Of a DNA stretch of 64,000 nt, positions 44,001 to 51,805 are shown in pieces. Source of the DNA: Streptomyces sp. NBC_01463. Lineage in GTDB: Bacteria > Actinomycetota > Actinomycetes > Streptomycetales > Streptomycetaceae. Under the pieces are notes generated by a model, which did no database searches, was not told the origin of the DNA, and worked only from the letters and a program-made list of their open reading frames with translations. Every line of letters starts with the position of its first letter. The stretch's first letter is position 1. A program made the position numbers and the translations under genes. Where the stretch lies: the NCBI GenBank assembly GCA_036227345.1, contig CP109468.1:6510001-6574000 (forward strand). Reading direction: 5' to 3'.

Positions 44001-45365
44001 ATGGTGGAGCAGCCCGCTGGCGGCGCCGCGTCGGCCGATGCGGCCGACGATGCCGTGGAGGCGCTCGACCGCCCGCTGCCCGAAGGCGTGCGGCGGCGGG
44101 TCGTCGCGCTGGTCTCGGACGCGTTCGGCGGGCTCACGGTCTCCGAACTCCCGGCTCAGCTCAGACAGTACGCCCGCTTCACCCCGACCCGGCGGGCGAA
44201 GTTCGCCGGCAACGCGATGGCGGCCGCGCTGGAGGGCGACGCGCCCTTCCGCCGGCGCATCGGTGAACGGCTGACGGAGTCCCAGCCGGAACTGGCCGCC
44301 GCGCTCGTGGCGGGCTCCCCGCCCGCCGCCGCCGACCCCGTCGACGTGGCCGCCGCGGCCTATGTGCTGCGCCCCGCGGGCTGGGTCAAGCTGGTCGCCG
44401 CCGCGGGCGAGGAGGCCGAACGGGTCCACGCCGAGCGCGCCGACGAGGAGAGCCGGCTCGAACTGGAGCGGCTGCGCGAGGAACTCGCCCAGGCGCGCGC
44501 CCAGACCAAGAGCGACACCGAACGGCTCCGCGGTGAGCTGGAGGCGGCCCGCAAGGAGGCCGATTCGCTCCAGCGCAAACTGCGCAGCGCGGCCAACGAG
44601 GTGAAGCGCGGCGAGGCGGCGCTGCGCCGCGGCAAGGCCGAGAGCGACGCCGTGCGGGCCGAGGCGGCCGCCCAGGTGTCCGCGGCGGAGAGCGAGACGC
44701 GGCGGCTGCGGGCGAGGCTCGGTGAGGCGGAGGCGTCCGTCGAGGCGGGCCGCAGGGCCGCCAGGGAGGGGCGCTCGGTCGAGGACATGCGGCTGCGGCT
44801 GCTGCTCGACACGGTCATCGAGGCGGCCGGCGGACTGCGGCGCGAACTGGCGCTGCCGCCCTCGTCGATGCGGCCCGCGGACAGCGTGGACGCGGTCGAG
44901 CCGGGGCGGATGTCGCCCAAGGACATTGCCGCGAGGGCTCTTTCGGAGACGGACCCGGCACTGCTCGACCAACTGCTCGCGCTGCCGCAGGCCCATCTGA
45001 TCGTGGACGGCTACAACGTGACCAAGACCGGCTATCCGCAGATGCCGCTGGAGAAGCAGCGGCTGCGGCTGCTGGGCGGCCTCTCGGTGCTCGCGGCCCA
45101 GACGGGCGCCGAGATGACCTGTGTCTTCGACGGGGCCGAACTGGCGGCGCCGGTGCTGCTCGCACCGCCGCGCGGCGTGCGGGTGCTGTTCAGCAAGCCG
45201 GGTGTCACGGCCGACGAGGTCATCAGGCAACTGGCCCGTGCCGAACCGTCCGGAAGGCCCGTCGTGGTGGTCTCCACCGACCGCGAGGTGGCCGACGGAG
45301 TGGCGAAGGCGGGGGCCAGGCCCGTTGCGTCCGTCTTGCTCCTGAAGCGGCTTTCGCGCGTCTAG
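44001..45365 (+). CDS. NYN (PIN-like, YacP-type) domain protein with coiled coil
   Basis: A 454-aa protein. The N-terminal helical region (1 to about 130, Ala-rich) is followed by a long charged coiled coil (about 135-255) and a C-terminal NYN/YacP RNase-like domain (about 330-454). The domain has the acidic active-site blocks LIVDGYNVTK, CVFDGAEL and VVVSTDREVADGV. YacP (Rae1) in Bacillus cleaves mRNA on ribosomes; here RNA cleavage is an inference from the fold. ATG 44001 follows GAGGTGACGG. Confidence 0.88.
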   Translation: MVEQPAGGAASADAADDAVEALDRPLPEGVRRRVVALVSDAFGGLTVSELPAQLRQYARFTPTRRAKFAGNAMAAALEGDAPFRRRIGERLTESQPELAAALVAGSPPAAADPVDVAAAAYVLRPAGWVKLVAAAGEEAERVHAERADEESRLELERLREELAQARAQTKSDTERLRGELEAARKEADSLQRKLRSAANEVKRGEAALRRGKAESDAVRAEAAAQVSAAESETRRLRARLGEAEASVEAGRRAAREGRSVEDMRLRLLLDTVIEAAGGLRRELALPPSSMRPADSVDAVEPGRMSPKDIAARALSETDPALLDQLLALPQAHLIVDGYNVTKTGYPQMPLEKQRLRLLGGLSVLAAQTGAEMTCVFDGAELAAPVLLAPPRGVRVLFSKPGVTADEVIRQLARAEPSGRPVVVVSTDREVADGVAKAGARPVASVLLLKRLSRV

Positions 45366-45449
45366 TCCGGCTTGTCATGACGTTCCGGACATCACGGAAC
45401 GGACCGTCAAGTCACCGCTACACCCTGTGTGATGTGAGTAAAGAAGTAC

Positions 45450-45467
45450 CTCGTGTGACGAGATTTT
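45450..45467 (+). terminator. Short hairpin with U tract after the NYN gene
   Basis: A 5-bp stem CTCGT-GTG-ACGAG (45450-45462) followed by ATTTTT. The stem is short for this GC-rich genome, but the U tract is unusual here and suits a terminator. Confidence 0.45.
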
Positions 45468-45479
45468 TCCCGCGAGGAT

Positions 45480-45509
45480 TTGAACTGATCACAAGACGGT
45501 CACTAAGGT
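45480..45509 (+). promoter_or_regulatory. Vegetative-type promoter of the riboswitch-controlled NlpC/P60 gene
   Basis: TTGAAC (45480-45485) and TAAGGT (45504-45509) with an 18-bp spacer fit a HrdB-type promoter. The transcript would begin near 45516, just before the ydaO-like aptamer. Confidence 0.6.
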
Positions 45510-45515
45510 CGGGCC

Positions 45516-45632
45516 TCGAACCTTCGAACGGTTGATCACCCATCCGGGGTGGCAGCGAAGGAACCGCCGAGTCCGTGACGTGCACGGAGCCGGGGACTCA
45601 CCTCCCCCACTTCCCGGTAGGCGGCTCGAGGA
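45516..45632 (+). ncRNA. ydaO-type c-di-AMP riboswitch
   Basis: The leader contains TTGATCACCCATCCGGGGTG, CCGCCGAGTCCG, GAGCCGGGGAC and, near the 3' end, CCCGGTAGGCGGC. These are the blocks I associate with ydaO/yuaA aptamers that precede cell-wall hydrolase genes (rpfA, NlpC/P60) in Streptomyces. The boundaries are approximate. By analogy, c-di-AMP would lower expression of the downstream endopeptidase. Confidence 0.75.
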
Positions 45633-45649
45633 AGAAGGAGCTCGCCTTC

Positions 45650-46675
45650 GTGGCGTCCCACCGTCGTCCCAAGCAGCCGAGCCGCACCCGCGTGACCGTG
45701 CTCACCGCAACTGCCGCCGCAGCCGTGGCCCTGACCTCCCAGGCCGCCCACGCCGACCCCAAGCCGACCAAGAGCGAGGTCAAGGCGAAGGTCGACAAGC
45801 TCTACCACGAGGCGGAGGAGGCCACCGAGCAGTACAGCGGGGCCAAGGAGAAGCAGGAGAAGCTCGAGAAGCAGATCGACGCGCTGCAGGACAAGGTCGC
45901 CCGCGGTCAGCAGGATCTCAACTCGCTCCGCTCCGGCCTCGGTTCCCTCGCCGCCGCGCAGTACCGCTCCGGAGGCATCGACCCCTCCGTGCAGCTCTTC
46001 CTCGCGTCGGACCCGGACAGCTTCCTCGACCAGGCCTCCGCGCTCGACCAGTTGACCGCCAAGCAGGCCGAGTCGCTGTCGAAGATCCAGGAGAAGCAGC
46101 GGTCCCTCGCGCAGGAGCGCAAGGAGGCGCAGGACAAGCTGAGCGACCTCGCGGATGTCCGCAAGACGCTCGGCGAGAAGAAGAAGAAGCAGCAGGCCAA
46201 GCTCGCCGAGGCGCAGAAGGTGCTCAACACCCTCACCGCCGCCGAGCGCGCCAAGATGCGCCAGGACGACCTCCGCGCCAGCCGCGCCGCCGGTGACCGG
46301 GTCGACCTCGGCAACGAGGCCCCCGCGTCCGGTCTGGGCGGGGCCGCCCTCCAGGCCGCCAGCACCCGGGTCGGCATGCCGTACGTCTCCGGCGCCACGG
46401 GCCCCGGCTCCTTCGACTGCTCGGGTCTGACCCAGTGGGCCTACGCCCAGGCCGGTGCCCAGATCACCCGCACCACGTACACCCAGATCAACCAGGGCAC
46501 CCAGATCGCCCGCAGCCAGCTCAAGCCGGGCGACCTGGTCTTCTTCAGCAACACCTCGCACGTGGCCCTCTACGCGGGCAACAACACCGTGCTGCACGCG
46601 CCCAAGCCGGGTGCCTCGGTGCGCTACGAGTCGATGAACACGGTCGGCAGCTACCAGACCGCGGTGCGCATCTGA
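45650..46675 (+). CDS. NlpC/P60 peptidoglycan endopeptidase
   Basis: A 341-aa secreted D,L-endopeptidase that cuts peptidoglycan stem peptides. The signal peptide ends near SQAAHA; a long coiled coil follows (about 40-205), then the NlpC/P60 domain with C257 in SFDCSGLTQWAY and histidines in SHVALYAG and LHAPKPG. The coiled coil resembles the RipA/CwlO autoinhibitory region. GTG 45650 follows AAGGAG. It is preceded by a promoter and a c-di-AMP-type riboswitch, linking wall hydrolysis to turgor control. Confidence 0.94.
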   Translation: MASHRRPKQPSRTRVTVLTATAAAAVALTSQAAHADPKPTKSEVKAKVDKLYHEAEEATEQYSGAKEKQEKLEKQIDALQDKVARGQQDLNSLRSGLGSLAAAQYRSGGIDPSVQLFLASDPDSFLDQASALDQLTAKQAESLSKIQEKQRSLAQERKEAQDKLSDLADVRKTLGEKKKKQQAKLAEAQKVLNTLTAAERAKMRQDDLRASRAAGDRVDLGNEAPASGLGGAALQAASTRVGMPYVSGATGPGSFDCSGLTQWAYAQAGAQITRTTYTQINQGTQIARSQLKPGDLVFFSNTSHVALYAGNNTVLHAPKPGASVRYESMNTVGSYQTAVRI

Positions 46676-46719
46676 TCACGCCCGAACGGGCGAATTCCCG
46701 CGCCCCGTACTGACGCCCC

Positions 46720-46752
46720 GCCCCGCCGGAGACCACAGGTCACCGGCGGGGC
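46720..46752 (+). terminator. Intrinsic terminator after the first NlpC/P60 gene
   Basis: A 10-bp stem (46720-46729 with 46743-46752), an A-A mismatch, then four more pairs (GACC-ACA-GGTC). It should stop transcription before the paralogue. Confidence 0.8.
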
Positions 46753-46916
46753 GCCGTCGTTTGCGCCCCCTGTCCGCCCGGCGCGGTCTTTGTCCGCTCC
46801 GTGATCGCCCGACTACTGTCTGCCTGCTGAGCAGCTCCCGTGCGTCGGTCCGCCCGCCCCGGGTGGCAGGGGCTGCGCACGTCTGCGTACAGCGGAAGGG
46901 AGTACGGCGTCCTGTG

Positions 46917-47948
46917 GTGTCCCATCGCCGTTCCACACAGCCCGGCGTCAGCCGGAGCGTCCGGGTCACTGTCCTGTCGGCCGCCGCCGCGACCGCCGCC
47001 GCGGCGCTCGGGGCGGCCACCGCGAACGCCGAGCCGCACGACACCCGGCAGGCCGCCGGGGCCCGGGTCGACCGCCTCTACGCCGAGGCCGAGCGGGCGA
47101 CCGAGCAGTACAACAAGGCCGGTGAGAACGTCGGCCGGCTGCGCGGCGAGGTGAGCCGGGCCCAGGACCGGGCCGCCCGGGGCCAGGAACGCATCAACGG
47201 GATGCGCGCGGAGCTGGGTTCGGCCGCCCGCGAGCAGTACCGGTCCGGCGGCATCGACCCCTCGCTCGCGCTGCTGCTCTCCTCCGACCCCGACGGCTAC
47301 CTCGACGCGGCCGCCGCCCTGGGCCGGGCCGACGAACACCGCGCCACCACGCTGGACCGGATCCGCAAGGCGCAGCGGGTGCTCGCCCAGACCCGTGCGG
47401 AGGCCGCCCGCGCGCTCGCCGGCCTGGAGCGCAACCGCGAGGCCGTCACCCGCCACAAGCGCACCGTCGAGCGCAAGCTCGTCCAGGCCAGGCAGGTGCT
47501 GAAGTCGCTGCCCGGCGCCGACCGGGAAGCCCTCGAACGGGCCTCGCGCACCGGCCGCGACGACGGGAGCGCAGGACCCGTGGCAGGTCTGCCCGCCGGC
47601 TCGTCCCGGGCGGCCGCCGCCGTCATGGCCGTCCAGCAGGCGCTGGGCCGGCCCTACGTCTGGGGCGCGAACGGACCCTCGGGGTTCGACTGCTCCGGCC
47701 TGATGCAGTGGGCGTACGCCCGGGCCGGGGTGAGTCTGCCGCGGACCTCGCAGGCCCAGCGGTACGCCGGTCACATGGTGCCGCTCTCCGAGGCCCGCCC
47801 CGGGGACCTCGTCGCCTACCGCGCGGACGCCAGCCACATCGGCATGTACGTCGGAAACGGCCAGGTCATCCACGCCCCGTACCCGGGCGCCCCGGTCCGC
47901 TACGACCCCGTCGGCATGATGCCCGTCTCCTCGGTCACCCGGGTCTGA
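46917..47948 (+). CDS. NlpC/P60 peptidoglycan endopeptidase, second paralogue
   Basis: A 343-aa secreted enzyme with the same plan as its upstream neighbour: signal peptide ending near ATANA, coiled coil (about 45-210) and NlpC/P60 domain with C259 in GFDCSGLMQWAY and histidine in SHIGMYVG. It is clearly a tandem duplicate. Its leader carries no ydaO-type aptamer, so it should be regulated differently. An adjacent GTG at 46914 is an equal alternative start; GGGAG lies 11-14 nt upstream. Confidence 0.92.
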   Translation: MSHRRSTQPGVSRSVRVTVLSAAAATAAAALGAATANAEPHDTRQAAGARVDRLYAEAERATEQYNKAGENVGRLRGEVSRAQDRAARGQERINGMRAELGSAAREQYRSGGIDPSLALLLSSDPDGYLDAAAALGRADEHRATTLDRIRKAQRVLAQTRAEAARALAGLERNREAVTRHKRTVERKLVQARQVLKSLPGADREALERASRTGRDDGSAGPVAGLPAGSSRAAAAVMAVQQALGRPYVWGANGPSGFDCSGLMQWAYARAGVSLPRTSQAQRYAGHMVPLSEARPGDLVAYRADASHIGMYVGNGQVIHAPYPGAPVRYDPVGMMPVSSVTRV

Positions 47949-47963
47949 CCGTACCCTCGTCAT

Positions 47964-49220
47964 GTGGCTGATCAGGGGCGTACCGCGGGGCGGGCGCGCG
48001 GTGGACGACGGCGCGCGGCGGGCGCGGTGCTCGCCGTGCTGCTGTGCGCGGCCGCCTGCACCGCCCCGGCCGCCGACGAGGTCCCCGACCCCGCCGCGCG
48101 TGACATCCGCGCCACGCTGGACCGCCGCGCGGCCGCCGTGCTGCACCACGACCCGGCGGCCTACGCCGCCGTCGTCGATCCGGACGCCACGGCCCTGCGG
48201 ACCGCCCAGCGCCGGGAGCTCGGCCACCTCGCGGACGTGCCGCTCGGCTCCTGGACGTACCGGCTGACCGGTCTCGCCGCGCACGGCGCCGACCGGGCCA
48301 CCGCCGACGTCCGGCTCGGCTACCGGATCAAGGGGTACGACAGCGCGCCGGTCTCCGTCGACCGGGTCGTCGACCTGGAGCGGGACCGGGCCGACGGCCG
48401 CTGGTACATCACCGCCGACCGGGCCGCCGACGGCGGCGGACGACAGCTCTGGCAGCAGGGCGACATCGACGTCGTGCGCGGCACGCACAGCCTGGTGCTC
48501 GGCGTCGGCCGCTCCCGGGCGGAGCTGGACGGGATCGCGGCCACCGCGGACCGGGCGGTGCCCGACGTCTCCGGGGCCTGGCCGGACCACTGGGCCGGGC
48601 GCGTGGTGGTGCTGGTGCCGGACACCGTGGCGGACATGGCGGAGCTGCTCGGCTCGCCCGCCGCGAACTACCGGGGCATAGCGGCCGTCACCACCGGGGA
48701 GACGGGCGGTTCGGGCAAGGCCCCCGCCGACCGGGTGATCGTCAACCCGGAGGCGTACGCGATGCTCGGCGCCTTCGGACAGCGCGTCGTCCTCACCCAC
48801 GAGACCACCCATGTGGCGACCCGCACCCGGACCTCCGCCGCCACCCCGGTCTGGCTCTCCGAGGGCTTCGCCGACTGGGCCGCCTACCGGACGCAGGGCC
48901 GCACCGCCGCCGAGGTCGCGCCCGAACTGGCCGACGCCGTCCGCGGCGGCGACGTACCCGCCGCCCTGCCCACGGACGAGGACTTCGGCTTCGCCGGCGA
49001 CGCGGACCGCCTCGCGAGGGCCTACGAGGGCGGCTGGCTGGCCTGCGAGCTCATCGCGGGCCACTGGGGCCAGGACAAGCTGCTGGCCTTCTACCGGGCC
49101 GTGGGGGCGCACTCCGGGCGGGACGGGGCGGTCGAGCAGGCCCTGCACGAGGTCCTGGGCACGACCCCGCAGGACTTCACGGCGCGCTGGCGGGAGTATC
49201 TGCGGAGCCGGCTCGGCTGA
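47964..49220 (+). CDS. HExxH metallopeptidase-like lipoprotein
   Basis: A 418-aa extracytoplasmic protein. A signal with a cysteine at CAAAC is followed by an NTF2/SnoaL-like region (about 45-165) and a gluzincin peptidase-MA-like domain. The zinc site is H279-E280-x-x-H283 in LTHETTHVAT, with the third ligand glutamate in WLSEGFADW. Substrates are unknown. GTG 47964 starts 15 bp after the second NlpC/P60 stop, so co-transcription is likely. The last 44 bp overlap the convergent GT87 gene. Confidence 0.87.
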   Translation: MADQGRTAGRARGGRRRAAGAVLAVLLCAAACTAPAADEVPDPAARDIRATLDRRAAAVLHHDPAAYAAVVDPDATALRTAQRRELGHLADVPLGSWTYRLTGLAAHGADRATADVRLGYRIKGYDSAPVSVDRVVDLERDRADGRWYITADRAADGGGRQLWQQGDIDVVRGTHSLVLGVGRSRAELDGIAATADRAVPDVSGAWPDHWAGRVVVLVPDTVADMAELLGSPAANYRGIAAVTTGETGGSGKAPADRVIVNPEAYAMLGAFGQRVVLTHETTHVATRTRTSAATPVWLSEGFADWAAYRTQGRTAAEVAPELADAVRGGDVPAALPTDEDFGFAGDADRLARAYEGGWLACELIAGHWGQDKLLAFYRAVGAHSGRDGAVEQALHEVLGTTPQDFTARWREYLRSRLG

Positions 49221-50466
49221 ACGGGGGCGCGACGGGCTCCGCGCCGGCCGCCGTGACCTCGTCGGACCGCGCACCGTCCCGGACCGGGCCGCGCACGGTG
49301 TCCCGCCACAGCCGCCCGCACGCGAGCAGTGTCGCCGCGACCAGCAGCCCGTTGCGCAGGAACATCAGGGTCACGCCCGTCGCGTCACTGGTCACCACGT
49401 GGACGAAGCCGAGCGGGAACTCCAGCTGCGTGACGCCCGTCGCGACCAGCACCAGGACGGCGGGCAGCGCCATCCGGCTCGCCCGGAAGACCAGGCAGAC
49501 CGCGGCCAGGCCGACCAGCCACAGCATGTACTGGGGGCTGATCACCCGGCTCGTGGTGGTGAACAGCAGCACCGCGGTGAAGGCCGCGTCCGCCGGCGTA
49601 CTCACCCCGAAGGTGCGCGCCCGCAGCCGCCACACCAGCAGCCAGCCGAACGCGACCACGCTCAGCCCGAGCGCGAGGGTGCTCACCAGCGGTACGTGCG
49701 GGCCCAGGAACTCCAGCGAGCCGTAGTGCAGCTCCACCCGGCCCTGCCAGCCGAACTGCCGCGCCACATGGAAGACCAGGGCCCCCAGCGACTCGACCTC
49801 GGTGCCCCGGTCCCGCTGGAAACCCAGGAACGCCAGCGCGCCGGGCGCCGCCGCGGCGCACAGCAGCAGCAGACCGGCCGCCACCCCGGCCGCCGTCGCC
49901 CACGCCAGCCGGGTCCGCCGCCCGCGCGCGGTACCGGCGAGCAGCAGCGCGGGCCACACCTTCAGCAGCGCGCCGAAGGCGGCCAGCGCCCCCATCACCC
50001 GCGGATGCCGGACCCCGGCCAGCAGCGCCGCCACGGCCACGGCCGTCACCATCACGTCGTACCGGGCGTACGCGGTCGTCCCCAGCAGCGGCACCCCCGC
50101 CACCCACACCCAGGCCCCGGCCGTCCTGCGGCCGGCGCCCCGGCCCGCGTGCAGCAGCAGGCCCAGCACCAGCGCGTCGCACAGGAACGCGAGGACGAAG
50201 AAGGCCGACGCGTAGTCCAGGAAGGGCAGCAGGGCGGGGGAGAGGATGGCGAGCGCCGCGACCGGCGGGTACTGCCAGGTGACGTCGGACTGCGGGTAGC
50301 TGCCCGACCTCAGCACGTCGTACCAGCCGTGGTAGATCACCGACACGTCGCTCGTCACGTCCGGGCCGGGCAGCGTGATCACCTTCACGACGCAGAGCAG
50401 GAGCACGGACCTGGTCAGCGCCCACACCGCGAAGGCACTCGTCCGTGTGCCGCTCGAACCCGTCAT
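49177..50466 (-). CDS. GT87-type polyprenol-phosphate-dependent mannosyltransferase
   Basis: A 429-aa integral membrane glycosyltransferase of the GT-C superfamily (GT87), with about ten to eleven helices. The first external loop DVTSDVSVIYHGWYDVLRSG contains the acidic residues expected of the catalytic motif, and TWQYPPVAA is a typical block. Relatives extend phosphatidylinositol mannosides or lipoglycans with polyprenyl-phosphate mannose. ATG 50466 was chosen because the hydrophobic profile begins there; the frame continues to 51798 as a shadow of the GT4 gene. It is divergent from the GT4 gene, which suggests a shared glycolipid pathway. Confidence 0.87.
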   Translation of the reverse strand: MTGSSGTRTSAFAVWALTRSVLLLCVVKVITLPGPDVTSDVSVIYHGWYDVLRSGSYPQSDVTWQYPPVAALAILSPALLPFLDYASAFFVLAFLCDALVLGLLLHAGRGAGRRTAGAWVWVAGVPLLGTTAYARYDVMVTAVAVAALLAGVRHPRVMGALAAFGALLKVWPALLLAGTARGRRTRLAWATAAGVAAGLLLLCAAAAPGALAFLGFQRDRGTEVESLGALVFHVARQFGWQGRVELHYGSLEFLGPHVPLVSTLALGLSVVAFGWLLVWRLRARTFGVSTPADAAFTAVLLFTTTSRVISPQYMLWLVGLAAVCLVFRASRMALPAVLVLVATGVTQLEFPLGFVHVVTSDATGVTLMFLRNGLLVAATLLACGRLWRDTVRGPVRDGARSDEVTAAGAEPVAPPFSRAGSADTPASAP

Positions 50467-50607
50467 GACCCGCCCTTGCCCGTCCGCCAGTGGTACGACA
50501 GGCCATGATGCCCCGCCCGTCTGTGCGGGAGCCACAGAACCGGGTCCGGGACTCCGCGTGGCGTCGCGGGGAATCCCGCACCCGGCCGCCCGGTACTGTC
50601 GGCGGCG

Positions 50608-51750
50608 ATGGACAAGACCTTGATCGTGACCAATGACTTCCCGCCCCGCCCCGGTGGCATCCAGGCGTTCCTGCACAACATGGCGCTCCGGCTGGACCCG
50701 GAACAGGTCGTCGTCTACGCCTCCACCTGGAAGCGCGGCGCCGAGGGCGCGGCGGCCACCGCGGCCTTCGACGCCGGGCAGCCCTTCACCGTGGTCCGCG
50801 ACCGCACGACGATGCTGCTGCCGACCCCGCGGGTGACCCGGCGCGCGGCGCAGCTGCTGCGGACCCACGGCTGCTCCTCCGTCTGGTTCGGCGCCGCCGC
50901 CCCGCTCGGGCTGATGGCCCCTGCGCTGCGCCGGGCCGGTGCCCGCAGGCTGGTCGCCACCACCCACGGGCACGAGGCCGGCTGGGCCCAGCTGCCCGCC
51001 TCCCGGCAGCTGCTGCGGCGGATCGGCGAGGGCACCGACACGATCACCTACCTCGGCGAGTACACCCGCTCCCGGATCGCCGCCGCGCTCACCCCGGCGG
51101 CCGCGGCCCGCATGGTGCAGCTGCCGCCCGGCGTCGACGAGAAGACCTTCCACCCGGACTCCGGCGGCGACCGGGTCCGGGCCCGGCTCGGGCTCACCGA
51201 CCGGCCCGTCGTCGTCTGCGTGTCCCGGCTGGTGCCCCGCAAGGGCCAGGACACCCTGATCCTCGCGATGCCGGCGATCCTGGCCGAGGTGCCCGACGCC
51301 GTCCTGCTGATCGTCGGCGGCGGACCGTACGCCGGCGAGCTGGAGAAGCTGGCGGCGGAGACCGGGGTGCTGGACTCGGTGCGGTTCACCGGCCCGGTGC
51401 CGTGGGAGGAACTGCCCGCGCACTACGGGGCCGGTGACGTCTTCGCGATGCCGTGCCGCACCCGGCGCGGCGGCCTCGACGTGGAGGGCCTGGGCATCGT
51501 CTACCTGGAGGCGTCCGCGACCGGACTGCCGGTGGTGGCGGGCGACTCGGGCGGCGCCCCGGACGCCGTGCTCGACGGCGAGACGGGATGGGTGGTGCGC
51601 GGCGGCTCGGCCGAGGAGTCGGCGGAGCGGATCGTCGCGCTGCTCGGCGACCCGGAGCTGCGGCAGCGGATGGGGGAGCGGGGCCGGGCCTGGGTCGAGG
51701 AGAAGTGGCGCTGGGACCTGCTCGCGGAGAGGCTCCGGGAACTGCTCTGA
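50608..51750 (+). CDS. pimB: GT4 mannosyltransferase, PimB'-like
   Basis: A 380-aa GT-B enzyme, probably the GDP-mannose-dependent alpha-1,6-mannosyltransferase that adds the second mannose to phosphatidylinositol mannoside. The acceptor-side block TNDFPPRPGGIQAFL and donor-side motifs VSRLVPRKGQDTLI and EGLGIVYLEASATGLPVVAG are characteristic of PimB'. It acts on the cytoplasmic face of the membrane. ATG 50608 has no strong ribosome-binding site. It is closed by a perfect hairpin. Confidence 0.88.
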   Translation: MDKTLIVTNDFPPRPGGIQAFLHNMALRLDPEQVVVYASTWKRGAEGAAATAAFDAGQPFTVVRDRTTMLLPTPRVTRRAAQLLRTHGCSSVWFGAAAPLGLMAPALRRAGARRLVATTHGHEAGWAQLPASRQLLRRIGEGTDTITYLGEYTRSRIAAALTPAAAARMVQLPPGVDEKTFHPDSGGDRVRARLGLTDRPVVVCVSRLVPRKGQDTLILAMPAILAEVPDAVLLIVGGGPYAGELEKLAAETGVLDSVRFTGPVPWEELPAHYGAGDVFAMPCRTRRGGLDVEGLGIVYLEASATGLPVVAGDSGGAPDAVLDGETGWVVRGGSAEESAERIVALLGDPELRQRMGERGRAWVEEKWRWDLLAERLRELL

Positions 51751-51754
51751 ACGT

Positions 51755-51794
51755 ACGGAGGGGCCCGCGCCACCCTCGGCGCGGGCCCCTCCGT
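51755..51794. terminator. Bidirectional intrinsic terminator
   Basis: A 17-bp perfect stem (51755-51771 with 51778-51794) and a 6-nt loop, between the GT4 gene and the convergent fadD-type gene. Confidence 0.92.
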
Positions 51795-51805
51795 GCACGA
51801 GTGGA

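Noticed and set aside
46753..46916. Second ydaO-type riboswitch before the second NlpC/P60 gene
   Set aside because: The diagnostic blocks found at 45516-45632 do not occur here, apart from short GC-rich similarity.
49177..51798. Extending the GT87 gene to 51798 (873 aa)
   Set aside because: The added N-terminus lies antisense to the PimB'-like gene and has no membrane or enzyme character; the membrane protein begins at 50466.
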